Source of the DNA: Hyphomicrobium nitrativorans NL23
GTDB taxonomy: Bacteria; Pseudomonadota; Alphaproteobacteria; Rhizobiales; Hyphomicrobiaceae
Reading direction: 5' to 3'
Assembly (NCBI RefSeq): GCF_000503895.1
Contig: NC_022997.1
Coordinates: 1,260,501-1,324,500, forward strand
DNA: 64,000 nt
Shown here: positions 1 to 7,727 of the stretch, piece after piece
Layout of the letters: the number at the start of each line of letters is the position of its first letter
How positions within the stretch are numbered: the first letter of the stretch is position 1
Translations under genes and position numbers: made by a program
Notes under the pieces: generated by a model
The model's input: the letters and a program-made list of their open reading frames with translations, nothing else
What the model was told of the DNA's origin: nothing
Databases searched by the model: none

Positions 1-327
1 GTGATCTTCGTGAATGGGTGCTTCTGGCACCGGCATGATTGCCGGGATGGACGCAAGCTTCCAAATTCCAAGCCGGAGTATTGGGGCCCCAAGCTCACGC
101 GCAATGCGGAGCGGGATGCCGCGCATCTACAGGCGCTGGCCGAGAAGGGCTGGGAAGCCCTCGTGCTGTGGGAATGCGAACTCAAAAACAGCGAACGGCT
201 GACCGCAACGCTCAGGAATTTTCTGCAGTGCCCTGTGGAGACCCGTCTTCGGGCGAGCCGACGAGATCAAGCCAAGCGGCAGCCCCGGAAGGCGAGACCT
301 CCAGCGCCACGAGCCGCGCGTAAATGA
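1..327 (+). CDS. vsr: Very short patch repair endonuclease Vsr, C-terminal part (5' end outside window)
   Basis: The frame is open from the first base, so the N-terminus lies upstream of the window. The visible part has the Vsr signatures FVNGCFWHRHDC (residues 3-14), a PEYWGPKLTRNAERD segment and GWEALVLWECEL. Vsr nicks next to the T of T:G mismatches that arise when 5-methylcytosine deaminates. It therefore usually travels with a C5-cytosine methyltransferase, and one is encoded at 1740-2966. The last 116 bp overlap antisense with the 3' end of the convergent REase gene. The Lys/Arg/Ala-rich tail after about residue 80 is unusual and may be low-complexity sequence imposed by that overlap. 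Confidence 0.85.
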   Translation: MIFVNGCFWHRHDCRDGRKLPNSKPEYWGPKLTRNAERDAAHLQALAEKGWEALVLWECELKNSERLTATLRNFLQCPVETRLRASRRDQAKRQPRKARPPAPRAARK

Positions 328-1345
328 GAGCGGGAATCTGCGCCAACCCTTCGATCTGCGGTGTCGGTGCCCAATAAAGCACCTGAGCGACAAGATCGGC
401 CCAAGTTCTGAAGACGCTAAGGGTCAGCCCGCGCTCAATGGCCCACGAGCGGGCTTCGGCCAGCGGGATATCCTCTTGGCCTCCGGCAACAGCTACGATG
501 GCGACTTCCGCGATTCCGGCATCGCGGCACCGCGTGATGAACAGAAGCAGATCTTCGCGCGATACCGGCTTGTCGCGGACTTCGAAGACGCGCTCCCATT
601 TTTCGGGATCGGTAGCCGAACGCACCGCCACGTCGCCCGGAACGGTGCGCGACGGATCGTTCACCCTGCCGACATGCACGCGGTCTTCGCCCGCGAACAA
701 ATCCATAAGCGCGGCCACAATAGCCTGAGCACGGCGTCCGCCTTCCGAGGACTCGGCGACAAATTCCTCTATGGCCGTGATCAACTGCTCGGCGGTCAGA
801 GCGGATGTGATGCGCGTCAGCGGCGCGTAGCGCTGGCCGTAACGCTTCCGTACGGCGATGAAGGCACGCAGGGCCTGTCTTGCCTCGGCCTCAGATTTTA
901 GTGCTTCCAGCTTATCCAGTAACTGGCAGAGCATCTCGATGACGGGGCGCACTGGCCCCCGCACGGGCATATCGCGGCTGACGCGCTGCACCCGGAAATA
1001 CGGCTGGTTGTTCAGCGGCTCCTTGCCGGTCACGCCGAGATTGATGTCGATCTCCGGCGCATTGGGTACAAGCACGTTGTGGCACAAGCCGCGCGCTGAA
1101 TAGGCGCGGTCGCTTTCAGCCTCCTTCACGGCGAACGCATCAAACCGGACGTCGATGCACTTGGCCAGAATCGCCGTGCCCAGAAACGCGATATGCGTGC
1201 GGGAGGAGTTCTCGCAAGCTTGGGAGAAGGTGTCGATCAGGCGCTCCCATGCGGGATCGATAAAGCCCGCGCCTGCACGCGCCGCTTCCTCGAACAGGAT
1301 GGCCTTCGCGCGTGCCTTGTCTATGCGCGGATCATCGTCGCTCAT
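212..1345 (-). CDS. Type II restriction endonuclease, SacI family
   Basis: The 377-residue protein resembles the SacI restriction endonuclease family (RE_SacI). Segments that I recognise are SRTHIAFLGTAILAKC near residue 48, the AYSARGLCHNVLVPNAPEI stretch, LGVTGKEPLNNQPYFRV, and a C-terminal half with FEVRDKPVSREDLLLF. SacI cuts GAGCTC. The same specificity is inferred here from family membership only. The ATG at 1345 is preceded by a GGGGG ribosome site inside the regulator gene, whose 3' end overlaps by 14 bp, so the two are co-transcribed. The 3' end overlaps the convergent vsr gene by 116 bp, which may allow transcriptional interference. The divergent methyltransferase completes the R-M set. 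Confidence 0.75.
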   Translation of the reverse strand: MSDDDPRIDKARAKAILFEEAARAGAGFIDPAWERLIDTFSQACENSSRTHIAFLGTAILAKCIDVRFDAFAVKEAESDRAYSARGLCHNVLVPNAPEIDINLGVTGKEPLNNQPYFRVQRVSRDMPVRGPVRPVIEMLCQLLDKLEALKSEAEARQALRAFIAVRKRYGQRYAPLTRITSALTAEQLITAIEEFVAESSEGGRRAQAIVAALMDLFAGEDRVHVGRVNDPSRTVPGDVAVRSATDPEKWERVFEVRDKPVSREDLLLFITRCRDAGIAEVAIVAVAGGQEDIPLAEARSWAIERGLTLSVFRTWADLVAQVLYWAPTPQIEGLAQIPALIYARLVALEVSPSGAAAWLDLVGSPEDGSPQGTAENS

Positions 1346-1619
1346 TGCCCCCGCCTTGGTCAGTATCGAGCTTCAGTAATTCACCGGGCTGGCAGTGGAG
1401 AGCAACACAGATTCGCTCGATTGTATCGAGGCTTGCGTTGTAGCTTGGACGCGTGGCCATCGATTCGATTGTTGAGCGTGAGAGTTCGGTGCGTGCAGCA
1501 AGCTCCCCATAGGTGAGGTGCTCGCCGGTTCGCGCTTCGTAAGCGTCCATCATCTCGCGCAGGCGGATCAGCATCGTATCGGCATCTAAGTTATTGAAAA
1601 TATCCGAGTCACTAAACAT
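1332..1619 (-). CDS. XRE-family HTH regulator, C-protein-like
   Basis: This is a small (about 95 aa) Cro/C1-type helix-turn-helix protein. The HTH is the segment YGELAARTELSRSTIESMA near residues 38-56, followed by SLDTIERICVALHCQPGELL, the usual last helices of an XRE domain. It sits directly upstream of the REase and overlaps it by 14 bp. It is divergent from the methyltransferase, which is the layout of controller (C) proteins that delay REase expression until the host is methylated. The ATG at 1619 is taken as the start; a GTG one codon upstream is equally possible. An inverted repeat that could be its operator lies at 1676-1694. Confidence 0.75.
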   Translation of the reverse strand: MFSDSDIFNNLDADTMLIRLREMMDAYEARTGEHLTYGELAARTELSRSTIESMATRPSYNASLDTIERICVALHCQPGELLKLDTDQGGGNERR

Positions 1620-1675
1620 CACGGCATTGTCTCAAAGAAATTTAACAGTGTACAGATCGTTGCTCATGGTTTACT

Positions 1676-1710
1676 CTTGTATTGACAGTACAAGCGAATT
1701 GTTCTATGTT
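1676..1710 (+). promoter_or_regulatory. Promoter of the methyltransferase with overlapping inverted-repeat operator
   Basis: A TTGACA hexamer at 1682-1687 and TATGTT at 1705-1710 are separated by 17 bp, a good sigma-70 match facing the methyltransferase start at 1740. The inverted repeat CTTGTA-N7-TACAAG (1676-1694) covers the -35 hexamer. Binding there by the divergent C-like regulator would repress methyltransferase transcription. The operator role is inferred from position and symmetry. Confidence 0.55.
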
Positions 1711-1739
1711 TGTTCTGAACTTGGGACGGGGGTAAGCAC

Positions 1740-2966
1740 GTGAAGGTCATCAGTCTTTTCACCGGCGTTGGAGGCCTTGATTTCGGCTTCGAGGCGGCGG
1801 GCTTCGAGACACGCGTCGCGGTCGAGCTAGATTCCGTATGCTGCGCTACCATCCGGCTGAACAGGGACTGGCCTGTTCTCGAAGGCGATATTCACAACAT
1901 CTCATCCAAGCAGATTCTGAAGGCGGGCAAACTGAAGTCGGGCGAAGCAGATGTGCTTATCGGGGGCCCTCCGTGCCAGCCTTTTTCCAAGTCCGGTTAC
2001 TGGGCGCGCGGCGATGCTCTGCGGCTCGACGACCCGCGCGCCGATACGCTCTCTGCATACCTTCGTGTGCTTCGTGACACCCGGCCAAAGGCGCTGTTGC
2101 TCGAGAACGTCTATGGGCTGGCCTACAAGGGCAAGGATGAAGGTCTGGAGCGCATACTGAGCGGGATCGAGCAGATCAACCGCGAAACCGGCACGAATTA
2201 TCGCCCGCAGTGGTGCGTGCTTGATGCGGCCAGTTACGGCGTGCCGCAGCACCGGGAGCGGGTCTTTATTATAGCCGGTCGCGAGGGCCAGTACTTTGAA
2301 TTCCCGGCAGCCACGCATGGACAGGTGGTCGATCTCTTCGGCGATGCCAAGCGTTGCGAGCCGTTCCGCACGGCTTGGGATGCACTGGGCGACCTGCCTG
2401 AAAATCTGAACGATCCCGATCTGCGGATGGGCGGCAAATGGGCCGACCTTTTGCCCAGCATCCCCGAGGGTGAGAACTATCTGCACCATACGCCGCGCGG
2501 GCGGGGCAAGCCGCTATTCGGTTGGCGCACGCGGTACTGGAGCTTCCTGCTCAAGCTGGCCAAGGACAGACCGTCTTGGACGATCCAAGCGCAGCCGGGC
2601 TCTGCAATTGGCCCGTTCCATTGGCGCAACAGGAAGCTCTCGGCGCAAGAGCTCTGTAGGCTCCAGACATTCCCTGATGGCCTGCAGTTCGAATGCGGCA
2701 GGACACAGGTGCAGAAGCTGCTGGGCAACGCCGTTCCCTCGCTGTTGGCAGAGGTTCTTGCACGCGAGATTTCCACTCAGCTCCTTGGCAAGAAGCCGAA
2801 GGCCAAGCGGCTAAAGCTGCTTCCGCCGCGCAGGAAAATCGTGCCCGCTCCCGAGAAGGTCGCGGCGGTTCCTCGCAAATATCTGGCGCTGCAGGGCGAT
2901 CATGCGGCTCATCCCGGCGAAGGCAAGGGCAACGGCGCTCGCGCAAGAGAACGGGCTGTCGCGTAG
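1740..2966 (+). CDS. DNA (cytosine-5-)-methyltransferase
   Basis: The 408-residue C5-cytosine methyltransferase transfers a methyl group from S-adenosylmethionine to cytosine in the recognition site. Motif I is SLFTGVGGLDFGFEAAGF (residues 4-21). Motif IV is GGPPCQPFSKSGYW with the catalytic Cys (about 75-88). Motif VI is LLLENVYGLAY (about 118), motif VIII is QHRERVFIIAGR (about 169) and motif X is GNAVPSLLAEVLAREI (about 328). The region between about 190 and 310 would be the target-recognition domain. The start is GTG at 1740, with a GGGGG ribosome site. With the SacI-type REase it is expected to protect GAGCTC. One such site lies inside this gene at 2649-2654. The basic tail beyond motif X is not conserved. 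Confidence 0.92.
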   Translation: MKVISLFTGVGGLDFGFEAAGFETRVAVELDSVCCATIRLNRDWPVLEGDIHNISSKQILKAGKLKSGEADVLIGGPPCQPFSKSGYWARGDALRLDDPRADTLSAYLRVLRDTRPKALLLENVYGLAYKGKDEGLERILSGIEQINRETGTNYRPQWCVLDAASYGVPQHRERVFIIAGREGQYFEFPAATHGQVVDLFGDAKRCEPFRTAWDALGDLPENLNDPDLRMGGKWADLLPSIPEGENYLHHTPRGRGKPLFGWRTRYWSFLLKLAKDRPSWTIQAQPGSAIGPFHWRNRKLSAQELCRLQTFPDGLQFECGRTQVQKLLGNAVPSLLAEVLAREISTQLLGKKPKAKRLKLLPPRRKIVPAPEKVAAVPRKYLALQGDHAAHPGEGKGNGARARERAVA

Positions 2967-3482
2967 AGCGTCCAACCTCTCGCTACGTTGGCCGGGGGGA
3001 TGGAACGGGGGCCAGCATGGCCCCTCCGAGGTGGGCGAAGACCGCCGAGCCAGAGGCGCTGTTTACAGCGCACATCTGGCCATCATCCATGATGGTTCGC
3101 ATTCTCCCGCTTCATTTTCTCCAAGGATGTGGGTCGCAGCAGCACTCCATTTGCGCTGTCCAATTCCCGTCAGGCGCGACTATTAATTAGTTTAAGCTGC
3201 TTTTACCTTCGCGCAGATCGCGCAAAAATTGCTTGTAGTATAATGAACATATTCATTATACTGAATATATGAGAAATATAATAAAAAATGTTTTTAGCGC
3301 GGCGGCCATAGGAGCAAGAGGATGTATTACCTCACTATATCATATGGCAATTGAAACACGCGAGGAAATTAGCAGGGAAGTCGAAGATTTCCGGTTCCGC
3401 TGGAGCCAAAACAGGCCTCCTACCGAAAACAGCATGCCAAATACCGATAATGAACTTGATATACGTTGAGTTTCACCGGCAG
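2967..3482. other. Intergenic region after the methyltransferase, AT-rich at its distal end
   Basis: No convincing gene is present. A 22-bp near-palindrome (3239-3260, TATAATGAA... with two central mismatches) is followed by an AT-rich stretch. A 66-codon ORF at 3269-3469 begins there but has no recognisable family and no clear ribosome site, so it is not called. The drop in G+C relative to both flanks suggests a different origin from the neighbouring genes. Confidence 0.4.
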
Positions 3483-3986
3483 TCACCGCTCCTGCCAGCT
3501 GGATCGATCAAAGTCGTTTATGAGAGATCGCAGCTCGCATTTTGCCAGGAAGTAAACAAATGCTGAGACTGCAACATAAGCGGAAGTTAACTGAATAGCC
3601 AACCGCAAGCTATTCGTGTCGATTTGATATTGGCTAACGGAAATAACCGCGAAACCGACGCCAAGTGCACCTTCCGCAAAACCATGACCGGTTGCAACAA
3701 TCAGGCGCCCTCTATGATCGTGCCGGCTGAGAATTTGGGCTGGATTTCGCTTCACGCCTTTCAGGCGCCTGTCAAGCTCATCCTCCAATAGCTCATAGCG
3801 ATACAGTTCTACGTCTGTCGTTTTTCGGTTTGCTCCAGATTTTGAGTCCGGTGGAAGAGCGGCATCATCAAGATTTGTGTCGCCCTCGACAAACATTTTC
3901 AGCGGACCAGTGCGCAGGAAGCGGAGCAAATCCGGCGCGCAAAAGGTAATAGCAAATCGATCCGCGTTTATCTCGTCGCGGAGATA
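3483..3986 (-). pseudogene. Distal part of a membrane protein, out of frame with its upstream half
   Basis: The frame encodes a hydrophilic segment, then a C-terminal membrane region (GFAVISVSQ and LTSAYVAVSAFVYFLAK near the end). A stand-alone gene would have to start at an ATG at 3896, or a TTG at 3929, without a good ribosome site. The frame is instead open upstream through protein-like sequence (PLAYLRDEINADRFAITF) to a run of six A (minus strand, 4001-4006) in the preceding gene. A -1 shift at this run would fuse this ORF to the IS-split gene. I infer that it is the 3' part of one longer gene, or is made by slippage. An independent small membrane protein starting at 3896 remains possible. 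No family was recognised. Confidence 0.5.
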
Positions 3987-4177
3987 AGCTAGAGGAATGC
4001 TTTTTTATGGTAAAACCGGCGAAGCCAAAAATAGAGGGCCAGAATCATAATTACCGCGGCTCCCGTTTTCACGTTCATAGCGGTGCACGACCATAGGAAC
4101 GGGATAGCAATAATGGGCCTCAGCAGCGGCTCGGATTTGAAGTAGTTTAGCGTACTAAGCAACGTCTGGTGACCTAA

Positions 4178-5445
4178 CAGGCTGTTGAACTTCTGGCCTG
4201 CTGACAGGCTGCGGCGAATATGATTCCGTTCTGGCTCCACGTCGAGGGGGTTTGCCATGCGCGGATCGGACGCCACTTCTGGATCGCTGTTTTCCTACGT
4301 CGACCTTGAGAGCCGGGTACCGGCCAAGCATCCGTTGCGGGTGATCAAGGCGATCGTCGACGACGTGCTGGTCTCGCTCGATGCCGAGTTCGCGCGGCTC
4401 TACGAGGGCACGGGTCGCGCCTCGATCGCCCCGGAACGGCTGCTTCGGGCCTCGCTTCTGCAGGCGTTCTACTCGGTGCGCTCCGAGCGCCAGTTGATGG
4501 AGCAGATCGACTACAATCTCTTGTTCCGCTGGTTCGTCGGCGTCGGCATCGACGATCCCGTCTGGGACCATTCGGTGTTTTCGAAGAACCGCGACCGGTT
4601 GCTGGATGCGGAGGTGGCGGCGAAGTTCCTCGAGGCGGTGTTGCGCCACCCCAAGGTCAAGCGCTTCCTGTCCGAGGATCACTTCTCGGTGGATGGCACC
4701 CTCGTCGAAGCCTGGGCCAGCTTGAAGAGCTTGCGCGCCAAGGACGGGTCCGACGAGCCGCCGACACCGGGGCGCAACGGAGAGCGCGATTTTCATGGAG
4801 AAAAGCGCGCCAACGACACGCACGAGAGCACGACCGACCCCGAAGCGAAGCTCTACCGCAAGGGCAACAGCCAGCCGGCCAAGCTCTATTTCATGGGGCA
4901 CGCGCTGATCGAGAACCGGCACGGGCTCGTCGTCCAGGCCGATGCGACGCAAGCGAACGGCACGGCCGAGCGCGCGGCTGCCCTCGATATGATCGACCGG
5001 CAGGACCCGGGATCCGAGCGGCGGCTCACGCTCGGCGCCGACAAGGGCTACGACACGAGCGACTTCGTCGCCGACCTGAGGCGGAAGTGCGTGACACCGC
5101 ACGTGGCACAGAAGATCAAGGGCTCGGCCATCGATGCGCGCACGACGCGGCACGATGGCTACGCAGAGAGCCAGAGAAAACGCAAACGCGTCGAGGAGCC
5201 GTTCGGCTGGGCCAAGACGATCGCGGGAATGGCGAAAGTGAAAGTGCGCGGCCTCGCCCGCGTTCGCCACGCGTTCACCTTCGCGATGGCCGCCTACAAT
5301 CTGATCCGGATGCCGAGGCTGCTGGCGGCTGCGGCTTGAGCGTGACCATCGGGCACAACCCGAAGACCGCCCCGAACCCGAAACCACTCGATCGAGGCAA
5401 TGGCCGAGGCTAGGGTGCTAACCGAATGCCAAAATCAACAGCCTG
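4178..5445 (+). mobile_element. Complete IS5-family insertion sequence with CTAA target duplication
   Basis: The element is 1268 bp. Its ends carry inverted repeats that start with CAGGCTGTTGA (4178-4188, and its complement at 5435-5445) and are similar for a few more bases. The sequence CTAA flanks both ends (4174-4177 and 5446-5449) as a 4-bp target duplication. It fits the YTAR target preference known for IS5-family elements. The intact duplication and intact transposase indicate a recent insertion. It interrupts the leftward membrane-protein gene. Confidence 0.9.
4257..5339 (+). CDS. IS5-family DDE transposase
   Basis: The 360-residue transposase moves the surrounding IS by a DDE mechanism. 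The N-terminal DUF772-type region contains LLRASLLQAFYSVRSERQLM and WFVGVGIDDPVWDHSVFSKN. The likely catalytic residues are the Asp of FSVDGTLVEAW (about residue 146), the Asp of LGADKGYD (about 262) and the Glu of KRVEEPFGWAK (about 318). The ATG at 4257 follows a GAGGGGG ribosome site. The gene is full length with no frameshift, so the element may still be active. Confidence 0.93.
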   Translation: MRGSDATSGSLFSYVDLESRVPAKHPLRVIKAIVDDVLVSLDAEFARLYEGTGRASIAPERLLRASLLQAFYSVRSERQLMEQIDYNLLFRWFVGVGIDDPVWDHSVFSKNRDRLLDAEVAAKFLEAVLRHPKVKRFLSEDHFSVDGTLVEAWASLKSLRAKDGSDEPPTPGRNGERDFHGEKRANDTHESTTDPEAKLYRKGNSQPAKLYFMGHALIENRHGLVVQADATQANGTAERAAALDMIDRQDPGSERRLTLGADKGYDTSDFVADLRRKCVTPHVAQKIKGSAIDARTTRHDGYAESQRKRKRVEEPFGWAKTIAGMAKVKVRGLARVRHAFTFAMAAYNLIRMPRLLAAAA

Positions 5446-6048
5446 CTAATTCATGCACCATTGAAAACTGTCGGAGACGGGTGGTCCCTCGAGGCTCATG
5501 TGGCAAGAAAGTAAAGCGGAAGCTTTTGGAAGCGTAGGTATCAAACGAGCCAGATTTTTCCCCTTGCGGTGGGCAGTGAGCGGTTACAAGGAATCGATAG
5601 CCCACCTGAAATGAGGTCGGCAAATTGGGAATCTTGGCACGCTGCACAATGGGCATGTAGAACGTTTTCACGTCGCCTAACGAGGGCGTTACCGAGATGA
5701 TCGACATAATTCCGTAATATCTCTTTACCTTGTCGTCATTAAGAACCTCAAATCGGCAATCCTTAAAACGTCGGATGTGGCGTGAGACCCTCCGAAGAAC
5801 TTTAATATCTTCAATGTGGCGGCTAATGGTATCGCTCAAAGCCAATGTTAGCGCTGCGAGGAAAAGTAAAAAAAGCCCGTGCGTGGTCGGATGCATGATA
5901 AAACCGAATAACGCAACAGCAGCAATAGAAAGGTTCAGAAAAACAATGGAAAATAAATTCAACAAAAGACCAAGCGCCCCTTGCGATCCAAACAGAGCCC
6001 TTAAATTCGACAGGCGCTCAATCGGTATAGCGAAGTCATGTCCTTTTA

Positions 6049-6471
6049 TCATCGGCACACCTCACCTATAGTATCAAGCGCGCTATCAATCGCTCTGTCA
6101 CTAAGGATCGGATCAGATATTTCGATTTCGATATTAAGCTTGCTTTTCAACTCCCCAATTACGTGTACGCGAATAGTAGTGTGGCAATTTGCATTGGATT
6201 TAACGGTATCAACGTCGCTTTTCAGCGGGGCCGCCTCGTTTCCTCGCATAGCTACAGTTGTTTCGTTCACTACAAAATAAGCGCCTTGAAGTAGAGTTAC
6301 AATGACGGCAGCCTTTGTTAGGGTGTCCCAGAATTCCGTGCGTTGTGCGTCTTCAGAAAGTGCGTTGATGCCGCCTTTTAAAATATGGTCTATTTCGCCG
6401 GGACCAATTACTTCGTACTCGTCCGGGTAGTGTTTAAGAAAATGCTTTTGTACTATGTCGAACGTGAGCAT
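6049..6471 (-). CDS. Hypothetical protein with one membrane segment
   Basis: The 140-residue protein has a soluble N-terminal part (ending near INALSEDAQRTEFWD), one hydrophobic segment (KAAVIVTLLQGAYFVV, about residues 53-68) and a C-terminal domain rich in beta-prone residues. No family was recognised. Its stop overlaps the start of the IS-interrupted membrane protein by 10 bp, so the two were translationally coupled and probably worked together. The coding sequence is AT-richer than the chromosome to the right. Confidence 0.6.
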   Translation of the reverse strand: MLTFDIVQKHFLKHYPDEYEVIGPGEIDHILKGGINALSEDAQRTEFWDTLTKAAVIVTLLQGAYFVVNETTVAMRGNEAAPLKSDVDTVKSNANCHTTIRVHVIGELKSKLNIEIEISDPILSDRAIDSALDTIGEVCR

Positions 6472-6618
6472 GATGCGCTGCGGCTCCCTATTGATTGCAT
6501 AAAGGCATCATTTATTGCGGGATTTAGAGCTTGGTTAGTTTGTCAAGCACTTTAATCATGCTCCCTCCGATAGTTAGTTGAACTCGCAACAGTATATTGG
6601 CTTTGCCCGGCTGTGCCA

Positions 6619-7224
6619 TCAATGTGCTACGCCCGCCCACTTGAACCCTCTCGTCAGGGTGGCGTGGCACACGTTCAGGCGGTCTGCGATTTCTCCAATT
6701 GGCGTTCCTAGCTGCGTGATGTGGCGATGCCCCTCGAGAACATCATCAATGGAGAGCAAGCGGGGTCTGCCGAGACGAGAGCCCTTTTTCCTAGCCGCTG
6801 CCAGCCCTAGCACCGTGTTCTCGCGGATTATGTCGCGCTGGAATTCGGCGAAGGCGGCGAAGAGGTGATAGACGAGCTTGCCGCCGGGCGTGGTGGTGTT
6901 GATGCCTTCGGCCAGCGAGCAGAAATGGATGCCTTCGTTTCCGAAACGCACCAGCAGGTCGGAGAGGTGTTGAACGGAGCGGCCCAGCCGGTCGAGCTTG
7001 AGGACGACCAGTGCATCGCCGCGCTTCAATGACTTAAGCGCGCGATCAAGGCCGGGGCGGCTGGCCTTGCCACCCGAGACGCCGTGATCCCGGAAGATCT
7101 TATCGCATTGCGCGCTTTTTAGCGCGTCGAGCTGCATGCGCAGCTTCTGGTCCTGCGTGGAAACCCGCGCGTAGCCTATCCTGCGGCCTGTGACTTCAAT
7201 GCTGGGGAGGAAGAAGTTCGTCAT
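6619..7224 (-). CDS. Serine recombinase / resolvase (DNA invertase Pin type)
   Basis: The 201-residue small serine recombinase begins its catalytic domain with RIGYARVSTQDQ, where the Ser is the nucleophile. It continues with DHGVSGGKASRPGLDRAL and KLDRLGRSVQHLSDLL. The C-terminal helix-turn-helix is IGEIADRLNVCHATLTRGFK, and the linker contains AARKKGSRLGRP. Such enzymes resolve cointegrates or invert DNA segments at short dimer sites. Two adjacent 14-bp palindromes immediately upstream (7271-7307) are candidate sites. No Tn3-type transposase is nearby, so it may serve the mobile element as a resolvase. Confidence 0.9.
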   Translation of the reverse strand: MTNFFLPSIEVTGRRIGYARVSTQDQKLRMQLDALKSAQCDKIFRDHGVSGGKASRPGLDRALKSLKRGDALVVLKLDRLGRSVQHLSDLLVRFGNEGIHFCSLAEGINTTTPGGKLVYHLFAAFAEFQRDIIRENTVLGLAAARKKGSRLGRPRLLSIDDVLEGHRHITQLGTPIGEIADRLNVCHATLTRGFKWAGVAH

Positions 7225-7270
7225 GACTCCACCTCGACATAATCGATCCTTTTTGACGAGGTGCTGCGGA

Positions 7271-7307
7271 CGCTAGTGCTAGCGCCCCCGATTGGCGGAG
7301 TTCCGCC
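7271..7307. promoter_or_regulatory. Two adjacent palindromes upstream of the serine recombinase
   Basis: CGCTAG-TG-CTAGCG (7271-7284) and GGCGGA-GT-TCCGCC (7294-7307) are perfect 14-bp dyads between the divergent recombinase and the gene at 7371. They could be recombinase (res-like) sites or operators. Their function is inferred from position only. Confidence 0.35.
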
Positions 7308-7370
7308 GGTTTCCCAGTACAGTGCGATCATTCCCGTGCTAGTTTTTCCTCCTTACAATAACGATCGTTT

Positions 7371-7727
7371 ATGTTGAGCAGGAAAAGCCTAGCAATAGCA
7401 AGCCTGTGTACCATCGTATGCGCGCAGGCGGGGGCCGCCGAAGAGGCGCTAAGAAGTTCAGATTTTCTCACGTGGTCGGCGGAGAATCAGCGCGGGTTTA
7501 TCTCGACAGCCGCGATAGCCGCCGGTGTAATCGCCAACCTCAACCGCGCAGGTCAGGCGAAGTGCATTGACGATTGGGGGACTAAGTATCGGGAGGGCGG
7601 CTACCAGCCAGTCATCGAGGCTATGAAGAAACTTCCAGACTTCCACCCGATGGCTGTAACGCTCACTGTTATCGAGAAGGCGTGCGGTGAGTTCCGCTAC
7701 ACTAAGGCAACTGCGGCATCGCCATAG
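7371..7727 (+). CDS. Small secreted hypothetical protein
   Basis: The 118-residue protein has a Sec signal peptide (SLAIASLCTIVCAQAGA, cleavage near residue 23). The mature part has two Cys residues (AKCIDDW and EKACGEF) that could form a disulfide. No family was recognised. Small exported proteins of this sort occur in conjugative elements, for example as entry-exclusion or immunity factors, but nothing in the sequence proves such a role. The 3' end overlaps the convergent gene at 7702 by 26 bp. Confidence 0.6.
   Translation: MLSRKSLAIASLCTIVCAQAGAAEEALRSSDFLTWSAENQRGFISTAAIAAGVIANLNRAGQAKCIDDWGTKYREGGYQPVIEAMKKLPDFHPMAVTLTVIEKACGEFRYTKATAASP

Larger units (their letters stand above)
3989..6058 (-). 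pseudogene. Membrane protein gene split by an IS5-family insertion
   Basis: The frame starting at 6058 (MPMIKGHDFAIPIERL...) runs to the IS end and ends in a stop supplied by the IS. It resumes on the other side at 4177. Removing the IS and one copy of the CTAA duplication restores an uninterrupted frame: HEL joined to GHQTLLSTLNYFKSE, about 265 codons, ending at 3989. The product has hydrophobic segments near residues 30-50 and 60-80 and a third (AAVIMILALYFWL) near its end, so it is a membrane protein. No family was recognised. Its start overlaps the upstream gene at 6049-6471 by 10 bp, so the two formed an operon. A poly-A run close to its 3' end may be a second lesion. Confidence 0.75.

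Noticed and set aside
3229-3244. Promoter with TTGCTT and TATAAT before the ORF at 3269
   Set aside because: The hexamers are only 4 bp apart, far from the 16-18 bp needed.
4155-5387. 410-codon frame antisense to the IS transposase
   Set aside because: It spans both IS ends, ignores the element boundaries and has no motif.
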